A DNA stretch of 64,000 nucleotides, taken from assembly GCA_902792815.1 (NCBI GenBank), contig CADBAY010000010.1, forward strand, positions 16,261-80,260. Direction: 5' to 3'. This document shows, piece after piece, positions 35,770-44,495 of the stretch. The position numbers and the translations under genes were made by a program. This stretch comes from an uncultured Bacteroidia bacterium (GTDB lineage Bacteria; Bacteroidota; Bacteroidia; Bacteroidales; UBA932). Below the pieces are notes generated by a model. That model made no database searches. It saw only the letters and a list, made by a program, of their open reading frames with translations, and was not told the DNA's origin. Numbering within the stretch: the stretch's first letter is position 1; every line of letters starts with the position of its first letter.

Positions 35770-37083
35770 CTACCTGGAATTAAGGGCGATGCGCGCCTGG
35801 AGCTCCCAGGTGCGGATGCGGTCTTTGTAAAGGTTGTTGCGGTTGACGGCCTCGATGTCGAGGGCACCGTCGGAATTACCACCCCAGCGGCGGCAATTGT
35901 ACATCACATCAAAGATACGGCCGATACGATACTCGCGGCTCACACGAAGCGCCACCGCATAGTCTTCGCCATACTTGGTGGTAGGGAAATTGATCTCCCG
36001 AAGAAGCGGAGTCCAGAAGCCGCGCGGAGCCCCCAAGCCATTGATCCTCAAAGCATTGTTGCGCCCGTTATCGGGCGTCCACTCGCGATGGTCGATAATT
36101 CCCGGAGGAAGCTCGTTAAGGTCAAAATCGGTAATCCGGTAAGTCCCCACCACCATAGCGCACCCCTGCTCGCGGAAAGCATCCACAAACTTCTGCACCG
36201 TATCGCTGCCCGAATACATATCGTCAGAGTCGAGCTGCAACGCAAAGCGCCCGCAACGCGGATGATGCAAAGCGGCGTTCCAGTTGCCGCCTATGGCGTG
36301 GTAAGTCTTATCCTGGGCAATATAAATGAGCTTAGGATCATCGAGGAATGACTTGATCACGTCCACCGTACCGTCAGTGCTGTTATCATCCACAACTATC
36401 ACATTGTACGGGAAATCCGTCTCCTGGCTCAGCGCCGAACGCAGGGCATCGCCGATGGTCTTAACCCTGTTGCGGCAAGGAATCACCACCGAAGCCTCAA
36501 CCTCAAACGGCACGCTGTTCAAATCGACCTCCTTGAACTTGGGCTCCAGATAGCCCCCGATACGCTTCAGATGCGCAGTACAAGCGGCCTCCATCTCCAC
36601 CTGCACCCCACGGTTGCGGGGATCCACATAGTCGAAAAGCTTCTCCCCCGACTTGCGGCGGTCGGTCTCCAGCTCATAATACAAGAACTCGTTGACATGC
36701 ACCAGAGGACCGATCTCAGATACCCGGAGCCGCAGGTCGTACAGACCAGCAAACTCATACTCGGCATCCATCTTCGAGGCAGCCTCCTTAAGCGCCGAAG
36801 TGCGGTAGAGCTGCACGCCGCCAAAGTCAAAATCATCACGCAGTGAACCCTTCTGATAATCAATCACAGGCGCGGGCGCATCACCGTCGAAATGGTCGGC
36901 ATAAATCATCGCCGCGCCGCTGTCGGAAGCAATCTGCTCCAGGCGCTCCAGCCCGAAACGCACCCACGACAGCTCGGTTTGACGGGTGTAAATGAGAGTA
37001 TATTCAGTGTCGGCGGCATCGGCCACCTGCTTTACACTTTTAGTCGATGCCCTCAGAGGCAAGTCAAATCGCTTGATATCCAT
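35770..37083 (-). CDS. Family 2 glycosyltransferase with an extra N-terminal domain
   Basis: The 437-residue protein has a GT-A domain at about residues 205-400: VEASVVIPCRNRVKTIGDAL, VIVVDDNSTDGTVDVI and the metal-binding LQLDSDDMY. A downstream WTPLLREINFPTTKYGEDYA fits the acceptor loop. The first 200 residues have no clear family and themselves look GT-A-like (YTLIYTRQTELSWV, AMIYADHF), perhaps a degenerate second transferase fold. The donor and acceptor are unknown. It overlaps the cstA stop by one base and is last in the FAD-galM-cstA transcript. Confidence 0.82.
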   Translation of the reverse strand: MDIKRFDLPLRASTKSVKQVADAADTEYTLIYTRQTELSWVRFGLERLEQIASDSGAAMIYADHFDGDAPAPVIDYQKGSLRDDFDFGGVQLYRTSALKEAASKMDAEYEFAGLYDLRLRVSEIGPLVHVNEFLYYELETDRRKSGEKLFDYVDPRNRGVQVEMEAACTAHLKRIGGYLEPKFKEVDLNSVPFEVEASVVIPCRNRVKTIGDALRSALSQETDFPYNVIVVDDNSTDGTVDVIKSFLDDPKLIYIAQDKTYHAIGGNWNAALHHPRCGRFALQLDSDDMYSGSDTVQKFVDAFREQGCAMVVGTYRITDFDLNELPPGIIDHREWTPDNGRNNALRINGLGAPRGFWTPLLREINFPTTKYGEDYAVALRVSREYRIGRIFDVMYNCRRWGGNSDGALDIEAVNRNNLYKDRIRTWELQARIALNSR

Positions 37084-38540
37084 TATTGACTACGACGATG
37101 TTTAACGACAAAAATAACAAGTATCACAGCGGCCACGGCTGCCCACATAGGCCCCATCCACGTAGTCCACTCCATAGGCAGCCCCAGGCAAGTCTTATCA
37201 ACGCAGAAGAAGGTCACGCACACCGAGAACATAAACACAGCGGGAATGCCGGCGATAAGGAATTGCCAGCCACGGGGATACTTACGCACCAGCCACACGG
37301 TGATGGTGGCGAGGAAGAACACCGCCAGCGTCTGGTTAGACAAACCGAAATAACGCCAGATGATGTTGAATCCGTCTTCATTGCTGATGTTGAACCACAG
37401 GAGCAGCGCCACACCCGCAAAGATGGGGATGCTGATCATCAGGCGCTTAAGTATCTTATCCTGCTTGACGTGGAAGAAGTCTGCGATATTCAGGCGAGCT
37501 CCGCGAAGGGCCGTATCGCCCGAAGTGATAGGCGCAGCCACCACACCGAGGATAGCCAGTATGCTGCCCACGATGCCCAGCCAGTGCTTGCTGATGGCCG
37601 TGACCACCTGGGGGGCCGAAGCGCTCTGCAGACCGCACTCCGACATTCCTCCGTCGAAGAAGAAATAAGAACTCACGGCAGCCCAGATGAGCGCCACTAC
37701 GCCCTCGGTAATCATAGCGCCGAAAAAGATGGGACGGCCCATCTTCTCGTTCTTGAGGCAGCGCGCCATCAGCGGGCTCTGGGTGGCATGGAAGCCGCTC
37801 ACCGCACCGCAGGCCACGGTAATAAACAGGCAGGGGAAGATATTCTGCCCCTTGACTCCCACCGACGCAGCCCTGTTTTGCAGGCCGTCCCAGAACTCGG
37901 GGATGCCGGGCCATTTGATAAACAGGCACACCATCATCGACACTGCCATAAACAGCAGAGCTATAGCGAACAGCGGATATATACGGCCGATGAGTTTATC
38001 GATGGGGAGCAGAGTTGCAATGATATAATAACCCAGGATAACCAGGGCCCAGATGAGCACGTGATTCGACGAGCCGTTACCTGCAATATCTCCCAGGATG
38101 AGAGCGGGACTGTACACGAACACCGTGCCCACCATAAGCAGCAACACGGTGGTAAAGAACAAGATAAGCAACCTGCTGCCCTTGATCTCGGAACCTATTA
38201 TCTCGGGATACGTAGCTCCTCCCTTACGAATGGAAAGCATACCCGAAAAATAGTCGTGGACCGCACCCGCAAAGATACTGCCCAGCACTATCCACAGGTA
38301 GCACGAAGGGCCGAACTTGGCGCCCATAATGGCTCCGAATATAGGCCCGGTGCCTGCAATGTTCAGAAACTGGATCATATACACCTTCCACGAGGGCATG
38401 GGCACATAGTCCACACCGTCGCGCATCGACACGGCCGGCGTAACCCGAGCAGGATCCGCCCCGAAAATCTTCTCGACCACCTTGCCGTAAATGAGGTAGC
38501 CGATGATCAGGGCGGCGATACTGATAAGAAACGAGAACAT
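37083..38540 (-). CDS. cstA: Carbon starvation protein CstA-type transporter
   Basis: The 485-residue protein has about 13 membrane helices. Family signatures include QFLNIAGTGPIFGAIMGAKFG, GAVHDYFSGMLSIRKGG and HATQSPLMARCLKNE. E. coli CstA is about 700 residues and takes up peptides or pyruvate; this shorter form lacks the C-terminal extension and is typical of Bacteroidota. It lies directly between galM (1-base gap) and the glycosyltransferase. The transported substrate is not decided by sequence. Confidence 0.92.
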   Translation of the reverse strand: MFSFLISIAALIIGYLIYGKVVEKIFGADPARVTPAVSMRDGVDYVPMPSWKVYMIQFLNIAGTGPIFGAIMGAKFGPSCYLWIVLGSIFAGAVHDYFSGMLSIRKGGATYPEIIGSEIKGSRLLILFFTTVLLLMVGTVFVYSPALILGDIAGNGSSNHVLIWALVILGYYIIATLLPIDKLIGRIYPLFAIALLFMAVSMMVCLFIKWPGIPEFWDGLQNRAASVGVKGQNIFPCLFITVACGAVSGFHATQSPLMARCLKNEKMGRPIFFGAMITEGVVALIWAAVSSYFFFDGGMSECGLQSASAPQVVTAISKHWLGIVGSILAILGVVAAPITSGDTALRGARLNIADFFHVKQDKILKRLMISIPIFAGVALLLWFNISNEDGFNIIWRYFGLSNQTLAVFFLATITVWLVRKYPRGWQFLIAGIPAVFMFSVCVTFFCVDKTCLGLPMEWTTWMGPMWAAVAAVILVIFVVKHRRSQ

Positions 38541-38541
38541 A

Positions 38542-39585
38542 CTATTCTACACCAAATGCAAAAACGATAGCTTCGTGGAATACCTTGCCGGGCTTGAGCA
38601 CCACGGGAGGATAGTCAGGCTTGTTGGGGCTGTCGGGGAAATGCTGGCACTCGATGGCCACGCCGTAATAGTCGTGATAGACCTTGCCCCTCTTGCCCTT
38701 GGGGCATCCCTCAAGCCAGTTGCCGGTATAGACCTGCACGCCCGGCTGGGTCGTGAACACCTTGAGCGTACGCCCGCTACGGGCACCTTTGAGCAAAGCA
38801 GCCTCCTGCAGCTGGCCGGGCATATAACCGTCTATAAGCCAGCAGGCATCGTAACCCTTGCCCGTCTTGAGCGCAGGGAAATCCTTGCGTATATCCTTAC
38901 CCAGGCGCTTGGGATTCAGGAAGTCCATGGGCGTTCCGGCCACGGGCTCCGAAGGGCCGAGCGGAATAAGGGTCGAATCGGTAGGCAGATACTCCGATGC
39001 GTTGAGCTTCAGGGTGTGACGCAGCACCGAGCCGCCGCAGTCGAGGTTGAAATATGCATGATTGGTAAGGTTGACAACCGTCTTCTTGTCCGAACGGGCG
39101 CTGAAAGTAAGGCGCAGCACGTTCTCGTCGCTCCACTCGTAATGGGCCACCACCACCATACGTCCGGGATAACCCATCTCGCCGTCGGCGGCCACATACT
39201 TGAATTCCACCGCGCCCTTGTGCTTACGCGACTCCCATACCTGGTTCTGGAAGCCGTCGGGGCCGCCGTGAAGATGGTTGGGACCATTGTTGACCGGCAG
39301 CTCGTAAGTTACACCGTCGAGGGTAAAACGCCCCTTGGCGATACGGTTGGCAAAGCGCCCGGGACACTTGCCGAAGCACGGTCCGTCGTGGAAATAATGC
39401 TCCGCCTTGCCGTAGCCAAGCACCACGTCGCCGAGGCGCCCGGCCTTGTCGGGCACGTTAACCGCCACTATTGCGGCTCCGTAATTGCTGAGCACCACAG
39501 AGGCGCCGGAAGCATTTGTAATGGTATAACGATAGATTGGAGTACCATCGGGAGTCCTTGCCCAGATCATTCTTGTAACTGTCAT
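38542..39585 (-). CDS. galM: Aldose 1-epimerase (galactose mutarotase)
   Basis: The 347-residue cytoplasmic enzyme interconverts alpha and beta anomers of hexoses. Motifs are LSNYGAAIVAVNVPDKAGRL, NRIAKGRFTLDGVTYELPVNNGPNHLHGGPDGFQ (His of HLHGG), LTNHAYFNLD with the general-acid His, and QVYTGNWL near the C-terminus. No signal peptide is present. It follows the FAD oxidoreductase gene by 25 bases and precedes cstA. Confidence 0.93.
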   Translation of the reverse strand: MTVTRMIWARTPDGTPIYRYTITNASGASVVLSNYGAAIVAVNVPDKAGRLGDVVLGYGKAEHYFHDGPCFGKCPGRFANRIAKGRFTLDGVTYELPVNNGPNHLHGGPDGFQNQVWESRKHKGAVEFKYVAADGEMGYPGRMVVVAHYEWSDENVLRLTFSARSDKKTVVNLTNHAYFNLDCGGSVLRHTLKLNASEYLPTDSTLIPLGPSEPVAGTPMDFLNPKRLGKDIRKDFPALKTGKGYDACWLIDGYMPGQLQEAALLKGARSGRTLKVFTTQPGVQVYTGNWLEGCPKGKRGKVYHDYYGVAIECQHFPDSPNKPDYPPVVLKPGKVFHEAIVFAFGVE

Positions 39586-39610
39586 AATTATGTGTGTTTT
39601 ACGTTATATG

Positions 39611-41008
39611 CTAAATAAGTGCGCCCATGGAGCGCAGAGTTTCTATAAGGGCGTCGGTGTTGATGTCCTGCACCGCGCAGCCAGCCCTGAGGCTCCTTGC
39701 CGCAGCCACTCCGGCTGCCTGTCCCAGACCCATACAGCTGGCCTGCACGCGCAGCGAAGCCAGGGCCTTGCGGTCGGCCGATATGCATCGTCCGGCCACC
39801 AGAAGGTTAGGGAAACCCTTGGCTATCAGAGCCCTGTACGGCACCCAGGCAGCCTGTTTGAGCTTGATAAGCACCTGCCCCGTGCCCTTGCCGGAATGCA
39901 TGTCAATCTGGTGGGCGCCGCGAGAGATGCTGTCGGGATAACGCTCTCCGGACACGTACTCCTCGGCCGTAACAGTATGTACGCCAAGGATACGGCGGCT
40001 CTCGCGTATGCCCGCCTGCGGAGCGGTACTGGCCACGTAACAATCCTTGAACTCGGGAGCAATCTTGCGAAGGGCCTCGGTAAAGGTGAAAATATCTTCC
40101 CGCAGGCGGCACTCGGCCGCGGTAAAGTCGCGGTTGTCGGTAGAATCGGTTGAAGCTCGGGTGATATTGACTGCGACGCTCCCCTTGTGCATCACGCTGT
40201 TGAACCAGGGGCCGCCGAAGTCGGGCAAAGGCTCGCCCGCGGCCTTGAGCTCCAGAAGCCGCTCCCTTATGGGCTTGCACTCGCTCGAGCCCTTCTTGCC
40301 GCTGTGGTACATATAGCGCTGCAGCAGTGCGCTGTCGGTATCGACTCCCGATAGCACAAAACAGAACGACGAGGGCTGAAGGTCCCCGGCCTGCTGCATG
40401 GGCACACCCGCAAGAAATGCAAGGTCACCGTCGCCGGTAGCGTCGATAAAACGCCCCGCCGAGAGCGATTCCAGGCCGTTTTTATTTTCGATGATGACGC
40501 GGAGTATCTTGCCGTCCTCGACCTCGCAGCCGATGAGCGAAGAGTGCATGTAAAGGTCAACGCCGGCCTCGAGCACCATCCGCTGAGAGCAGAGTTTATA
40601 GAGCTCGATGTCAAAATCTACATTGCCCTTGGGCCATTCCACAAAGGCGCCGCCCATGGCCTCGAGCCTCTGGACGAACTCCCACGGAATGCCGCCTATC
40701 ACCCTCTCCCCTCCGAAGGCAAACTCGCTGATGGGGGCCACGTAGCCCATGGTAGCCATGCCTCCAAGGAAGCCGTAACGCTCTATTATAGCGGTTTTTG
40801 CGCCGTTACGGGCAGCGGCAATTGCGGCAATGAACCCGGCAGGGCCGCCGCCGCAAACCACCACATCGTAGCTGCCGGCAAGCGGAGCCGCCTTTGACCA
40901 ATCTTCTCCGGCAGCAAGGCGTGAAGACGCGCCGTAAACTTTTCCCGAAGAGAGAGCGAGGGCCAGAACTCCGGCCGCGCCCTCCTTCAAAAACAGTCTT
41001 CTATCCAT
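39611..41008 (-). CDS. FAD-dependent oxidoreductase with Tat-like signal
   Basis: The 465-residue protein has an N-terminal MDRRLFLKEGAAGVLALALS, which matches a twin-arginine signal. A GMF/PF12831-type Rossmann fold follows: YDVVVCGGGPAGFIAAIAAARNGAKTAIIE, then GGMATMGYVAPIS. A later FAD site reads RFIDATGDGDLAFLAGV, and there is a C-terminal ASLRVQASCMGLGQAAGVAAA. Such enzymes are often linked to sugar catabolism in Bacteroidales; neighbouring galM agrees with that. ATG at 41008 is chosen since it starts the Tat motif and lies 6 nt from a -7 element. The substrate is unknown. Confidence 0.85.
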   Translation of the reverse strand: MDRRLFLKEGAAGVLALALSSGKVYGASSRLAAGEDWSKAAPLAGSYDVVVCGGGPAGFIAAIAAARNGAKTAIIERYGFLGGMATMGYVAPISEFAFGGERVIGGIPWEFVQRLEAMGGAFVEWPKGNVDFDIELYKLCSQRMVLEAGVDLYMHSSLIGCEVEDGKILRVIIENKNGLESLSAGRFIDATGDGDLAFLAGVPMQQAGDLQPSSFCFVLSGVDTDSALLQRYMYHSGKKGSSECKPIRERLLELKAAGEPLPDFGGPWFNSVMHKGSVAVNITRASTDSTDNRDFTAAECRLREDIFTFTEALRKIAPEFKDCYVASTAPQAGIRESRRILGVHTVTAEEYVSGERYPDSISRGAHQIDMHSGKGTGQVLIKLKQAAWVPYRALIAKGFPNLLVAGRCISADRKALASLRVQASCMGLGQAAGVAAARSLRAGCAVQDINTDALIETLRSMGALI

Positions 41009-41013
41009 AATCA

Positions 41014-41021
41014 CAAATATA
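41014..41021 (-). promoter_or_regulatory. -7 promoter element (TATATTTG) of the FAD oxidoreductase operon
   Basis: The minus strand reads TATATTTG, 6 nt from the ATG at 41008. It is divergent with the trp leader promoter. Confidence 0.6.
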
Positions 41022-41056
41022 ATCAAAAAATCTCTTGCATTTTTAAAATTAGTACT

Positions 41057-41064
41057 TATATTTG
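41057..41064 (+). promoter_or_regulatory. -7 promoter element (TATATTTG) of the trp leader
   Basis: TATATTTG ends 8 nt before the ATG of the leader peptide at 41072, which makes the leader mRNA itself nearly leaderless. Confidence 0.65.
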
Positions 41065-41071
41065 CCAAAGA

Positions 41072-41146
41072 ATGCGTTACAACTCAAGCATATTCGAGTC
41101 CAAGTTCTGGTGGCGCCTGAAGGATATCTCCGGTCAGGCCCGTTAA
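41072..41146 (+). CDS. trpL: Putative trp operon leader peptide (24 aa) with tandem Trp codons
   Basis: The small frame encodes 24 residues, including FWWRLKD with adjacent Trp codons at 41108-41110 and 41111-41113, and ends with TAA at 41144-41146. It begins 8 nt after a promoter element and lies upstream of a tryptophan synthase beta gene. The Trp codons sit just before the first arm of a pause hairpin, and the stop codon lies 3 bases after the second arm, as in ribosome-mediated attenuators. The peptide itself probably has no function beyond sensing charged tRNA-Trp. It is too short for routine gene calling. Confidence 0.8.
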   Translation: MRYNSSIFESKFWWRLKDISGQAR

Positions 41147-41219
41147 CACGTATATTAAGTAGATATATACCATTATGATACATAAAGGCTGTCCGGAGAA
41201 TGGGCAGCCTTATATTTTT
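41112..41219 (+). promoter_or_regulatory. trp attenuator: alternative pause, antiterminator and terminator helices
   Basis: Three mutually exclusive helices are visible. The 1:2 pause helix pairs GGCGCCTGA (41112-41120) with TCAGGCC (41134-41140), with GGA/TCC inside. The 2:3 antiterminator pairs TCTCCGGTCAGGCC (41127-41140) with GGCTGTCCGGAGA (41187-41199), twelve pairs with one mismatch and one bulge. The 3:4 terminator pairs AAGGCTGTCC (41185-41194) with GGGCAGCCTT (41202-41211) and is followed by a T-rich tract. A ribosome stalled on the two Trp codons would mask arm 1 and favour 2:3, allowing readthrough into trpB. One that reaches the stop codon would cover arm 2 and favour termination. 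Confidence 0.8.
41185..41219 (+). terminator. Attenuator terminator upstream of trpB
   Basis: The stem is ten pairs long (one G-T), with loop GGAGAAT and tail ATATTTTT. It lies 27 bases before the trpB start and between promoter and gene, so it can only act as a regulated terminator. Confidence 0.85.
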
Positions 41220-41246
41220 GCAATCATCAATCAAATCCATACAATT

Positions 41247-42611
41247 ATGAAACAGAAAAAGTTCATGCTTCCGGAATCTGAGATTCCCACCCATTTCTTC
41301 AACATCCAGGCGGTTATGCCCAACAAGCCTCTGCCCTTCCTGAACCCGGCCACCAAGGAGCCCCTCAAGAGCGAAGACCTGTATCCGATCTTCTGCAAGG
41401 CCTGCGCCGACCAGGAACTCAACCAGACGGATGTGTGGATCCCCATTCCGGAGGAAGTGCGCCAGCAGTATGCGGCATACCGATGCACACCGCTCGTGAG
41501 AGCCTACGAGCTCGAAGCCGCCCTGGGCACGCCCGCTCACATTTACTACAAGAACGAGAGCGTCTCGCCCGCAGGAAGCCACAAACTCAACTCCGCCATA
41601 GCACAGGCATATTATGCCAAGGAGCAGGGAGTTACCAACCTCACCACCGAGACCGGAGCCGGCCAGTGGGGAGGAGCATTGAGCTATGCCACCAAGAAGT
41701 TCGGCATCGAGTGCGCAGTGTATATGGTCAAGGTAAGCTATGAGCAGAAGCCCTTCCGAAGGAGCATAATGCAGACTTTCGGTGCCGCCGTAACTCCTTC
41801 TCCTTCAATGTCAACTCGTGCGGGTAAAGATATCCTGACCATCAATCCCAACGACCGAGGGTCACTCGGATGCGCCATTTCCGAGGCCATCGAGCTCGCA
41901 GTGTCCACTCCCAACTGCAAATACGCCCTCGGATCGGTGCTCAACCATGTCTGCCTGCATCAGACCGTCATAGGCCTGGAGGCCGAAAAGCAGATGGCCC
42001 TCGCCGGCGAGTATCCCGACGTGGTGATTGCCTGCTTCGGCGGAGGATCCAATTTCTCGGGCCTGGCATTCCCGTTCATGAGGCACACTATCCAGGAAGG
42101 CAAGAAGACGCGCTACATTGCCGCAGAGCCTTGCTCCTGCCCCAAGCTCACCAAGGGCAAATTCGAGTACGACTTCGGCGACGAAGCAGGTATGACTCCC
42201 CTTCTGCCCATGTACACCCTGGGACATACTTTCAAGCCGGCGTCGATCCACGCAGGCGGCCTGCGCTACCACGGAGCCGGCGTAATCCTGTCGCAGCTGA
42301 TGAAGGACGGATATATGGAAGCTGTTGATATCGACCAGCTTGACTCATTCAAGGCAGGCGTGCTGTTTGCCCGCACCGAGGGTATAATCCCCGCTCCCGA
42401 GTCCTGCCACGCCATTGCAGCCACCATCAACGAGGCGCTTAAATGCAAAGAGACCGGCGAGGCCAAGACTATACTCTTCAACCTCTCCGGCCACGGTATG
42501 GTGGATATGGCGGCATACGACAGCTACTTCTCCGGCGAGATGCAGAACTATCACGTAACGGAGGAAGAGCTCGCCCGCTTCATCGGCAGCGCCGACGCTC
42601 TTAACCGCTAA
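41247..42611 (+). CDS. trpB: Tryptophan synthase beta subunit, TrpB2-like
   Basis: The 454-residue PLP enzyme joins indole and serine to form tryptophan. The PLP lysine is Lys113 in SPAGSHKLNSAIAQ. The substrate region is TTETGAGQWGGALS and the phosphate-binding loop is CFGGGSNFSGLAFP. Length and the long N-terminal extension mark it as the TrpB2 type, which can work without TrpA. No trpA or other trp gene is next to it. ATG at 41247 is chosen since the upstream in-frame ATG lies before the attenuator stem. It converges on aroG with a 4-base overlap of the stops. Regulation is probably by the attenuator just upstream. Confidence 0.93.
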   Translation: MKQKKFMLPESEIPTHFFNIQAVMPNKPLPFLNPATKEPLKSEDLYPIFCKACADQELNQTDVWIPIPEEVRQQYAAYRCTPLVRAYELEAALGTPAHIYYKNESVSPAGSHKLNSAIAQAYYAKEQGVTNLTTETGAGQWGGALSYATKKFGIECAVYMVKVSYEQKPFRRSIMQTFGAAVTPSPSMSTRAGKDILTINPNDRGSLGCAISEAIELAVSTPNCKYALGSVLNHVCLHQTVIGLEAEKQMALAGEYPDVVIACFGGGSNFSGLAFPFMRHTIQEGKKTRYIAAEPCSCPKLTKGKFEYDFGDEAGMTPLLPMYTLGHTFKPASIHAGGLRYHGAGVILSQLMKDGYMEAVDIDQLDSFKAGVLFARTEGIIPAPESCHAIAATINEALKCKETGEAKTILFNLSGHGMVDMAAYDSYFSGEMQNYHVTEEELARFIGSADALNR

Positions 42612-43636
42612 AGCAGATCGGCGAGCTCGAGAATGAGCCGCTCGGTCTTTTCCCAGCCAAGGCAAGGGTCGGTGATGGAGCATCCGTAGATGTTCTCCCC
42701 GGCTTTCTGGGAGCCGTCCTCGATGTACGACTCTATCATCAGACCCTTCACCAGGCGGGCGATATCGGCAGAATGGCGCGCGCTGTGGAGGACTTCCTTG
42801 GCGATACGTCCCTGCTCGATGTATCGCTTGCCAGAATTGGAGTGGTTGCAATCTACAATTACTCCGGGATTCTGGAAATTGCCTGCGGCATACAGGTCCG
42901 CCAGGCGCCTGAGGTCTTCGTAATGATAATTGGGATGACTTGTGCCGTGGCTGTCAACATAGCCGCGCAGGATGGCGTGGGCGTAAGGATTGCCGCTGCT
43001 CTCCACATCCCAGTTGCGGTACACGAATGAATGGCCGTGCTGGGCGGCGAAGATAGAATTCATCATCACCGACAGGTCTCCGCCGGTGGGATTCTTCATT
43101 CCCACGGGGATATCGAGGCCGCTCGCCACCAGGCGGTGCTGCTGGTCCTCTACGCTGCGCGCTCCCACCGCCACATACGACAGCAGATCCGACAGGAACA
43201 GGTGATTCTCGGGGTACAGCATCTCGTCGGCACAGGAGAATCCGCTCTGTTCCAGAGCCTTAAGATGCAGGCGGCGTATCGACACCAGGCCCTTGAAAAG
43301 GTCGGGACTGGCAATGGGGTCGGGCTGATGCAGCATGCCCTTGTAGCCGGCGCCGGTAGTGCGGGGCTTATTGGTGTAGATGCGGGGCACTATCACAATC
43401 TTGTCCGCAACCTTGTCCTGAAGGGGACGCAGGCGGAGAATGTAATCGAGTACGGCATCCTCGCGGTCGGCCGAGCAGGGGCCCACTACAATCAGGAGTT
43501 TGGGGGACGAGCCATCCAGGACGGCCTTTATCTCTTTATCGTTCTGCTCTTTATGCGCGGCGCCCTCAGGGCTTACGCTGTACATTCTTTTAAGTTCCTG
43601 CGGGCTGAACAGCTCGCGGTTGAAACGCATATTCAT
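42608..43636 (-). CDS. aroG: 3-deoxy-7-phosphoheptulonate (DAHP) synthase, class I AroG type
   Basis: The protein of about 342 residues catalyses the first step of the shikimate pathway from phosphoenolpyruvate and erythrose 4-phosphate. Visible motifs are IVVGPCSADREDAVLDY, PRIYTNKPRTTGAGYKGML, VGARSVEDQQHRLVASGL, KNPTGGDLSVMMN and VDCNHSNSGK. The absence of a fused chorismate mutase differs from many Bacteroidales DAHP synthases. ATG at 43636 is used, 7 bases after the tyrA stop; ATG at 43630 is also possible. It is the last gene of the aromatic operon, although it encodes the first reaction. Confidence 0.93.
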   Translation of the reverse strand: MNMRFNRELFSPQELKRMYSVSPEGAAHKEQNDKEIKAVLDGSSPKLLIVVGPCSADREDAVLDYILRLRPLQDKVADKIVIVPRIYTNKPRTTGAGYKGMLHQPDPIASPDLFKGLVSIRRLHLKALEQSGFSCADEMLYPENHLFLSDLLSYVAVGARSVEDQQHRLVASGLDIPVGMKNPTGGDLSVMMNSIFAAQHGHSFVYRNWDVESSGNPYAHAILRGYVDSHGTSHPNYHYEDLRRLADLYAAGNFQNPGVIVDCNHSNSGKRYIEQGRIAKEVLHSARHSADIARLVKGLMIESYIEDGSQKAGENIYGCSITDPCLGWEKTERLILELADLL

Positions 43637-43643
43637 ATTACGG

Positions 43644-44495
43644 TCATTTATCAAACAGGGCCCGCTTGGATGTAGAAAGCCTCATAAGTGAGCGAAGCAG
43701 CTCAGAGTCGCCCTGGGCGATAGCTTTGCGCAGGATCTGCATCTGGGCTTCAAATAAGTCAATCTGCTCCAGCAGCTTGTCGCGGTTGAGCAGGAAAAGC
43801 TCGCTCCACATCTCGTCGTTGATACGTGCTATACGGGTAAGGTCGCGGAACGAGTCGCCGGTGTAGGCCGACAGGTGCTCCACGTCGCGGCAGGTCATAA
43901 GGACCACCGCTATGCAGTGCGTGAGCTGGCTCAGGAATCCTATCATCTCGTCGTGACGCTCGGGGCTGAGGCGCGAGATGCGGGCAAATCCAAGCAGCCT
44001 TCCAAGCTCCTCGGTAGCTTCCACAGCGGCGGGAGTATTGCTTTCGGTGGGAGTTACTATATAATTGGCTCCCTGGAAGATAGAGCAGTCGGCATTGCGC
44101 ACGCCGTAGACCTCTCGGCCGGCCATGGGGTGGGCGCCTACGAATTCAAGGGCTGGGCGCAGCATGGCCTGTACCTTGTACACCACCGGTCCTTTGATGC
44201 CGGTTACGTCGGTGAGCAGGGCGCCGTCTTTAAGGTACTGCTGGTTGTCCTCCAGCCAGCGTAGGAGCACATTGGGGTAAAGGGCAAAGATCACAATGTC
44301 GCAGGTGCCCAGTTCCACGGGATCGACGGTGGTACTGCCCCAGTCGATCCATCCGCGCTCAAGGGCGTAGTCGATACTGCCTTGCGAGCGGGTTATAGCA
44401 TCTACCGTGAAACCCTGGCGCTTCAGGGCCTGGGCGTAGCTGCCGCCCATCAGGCCAAGGCCCACAATGAGTATCTTCTTGTCTTTAGTCAACAT
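43644..44495 (-). CDS. tyrA: Prephenate dehydrogenase
   Basis: The 283-residue NAD(P)-dependent enzyme decarboxylates prephenate to 4-hydroxyphenylpyruvate for tyrosine. The Rossmann loop is ILIVGLGLMGGSYAQALK. The catalytic His region is FVGAHPMAGREVYGVRNAD, and the dimerisation helices contain HDEMIGFLSQLTHCIAVVL and YTGDSFRDLTRIA. The start overlaps the end of aroE-aroK by 11 bases. Confidence 0.95.
   Translation of the reverse strand: MLTKDKKILIVGLGLMGGSYAQALKRQGFTVDAITRSQGSIDYALERGWIDWGSTTVDPVELGTCDIVIFALYPNVLLRWLEDNQQYLKDGALLTDVTGIKGPVVYKVQAMLRPALEFVGAHPMAGREVYGVRNADCSIFQGANYIVTPTESNTPAAVEATEELGRLLGFARISRLSPERHDEMIGFLSQLTHCIAVVLMTCRDVEHLSAYTGDSFRDLTRIARINDEMWSELFLLNRDKLLEQIDLFEAQMQILRKAIAQGDSELLRSLMRLSTSKRALFDK

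Noticed and set aside
37086-38570. 494-residue plus-strand frame opposite cstA
   Set aside because: Its translation is rich in His, Arg and Gln with no domain and exactly overlies cstA, whose membrane helices are unmistakable.
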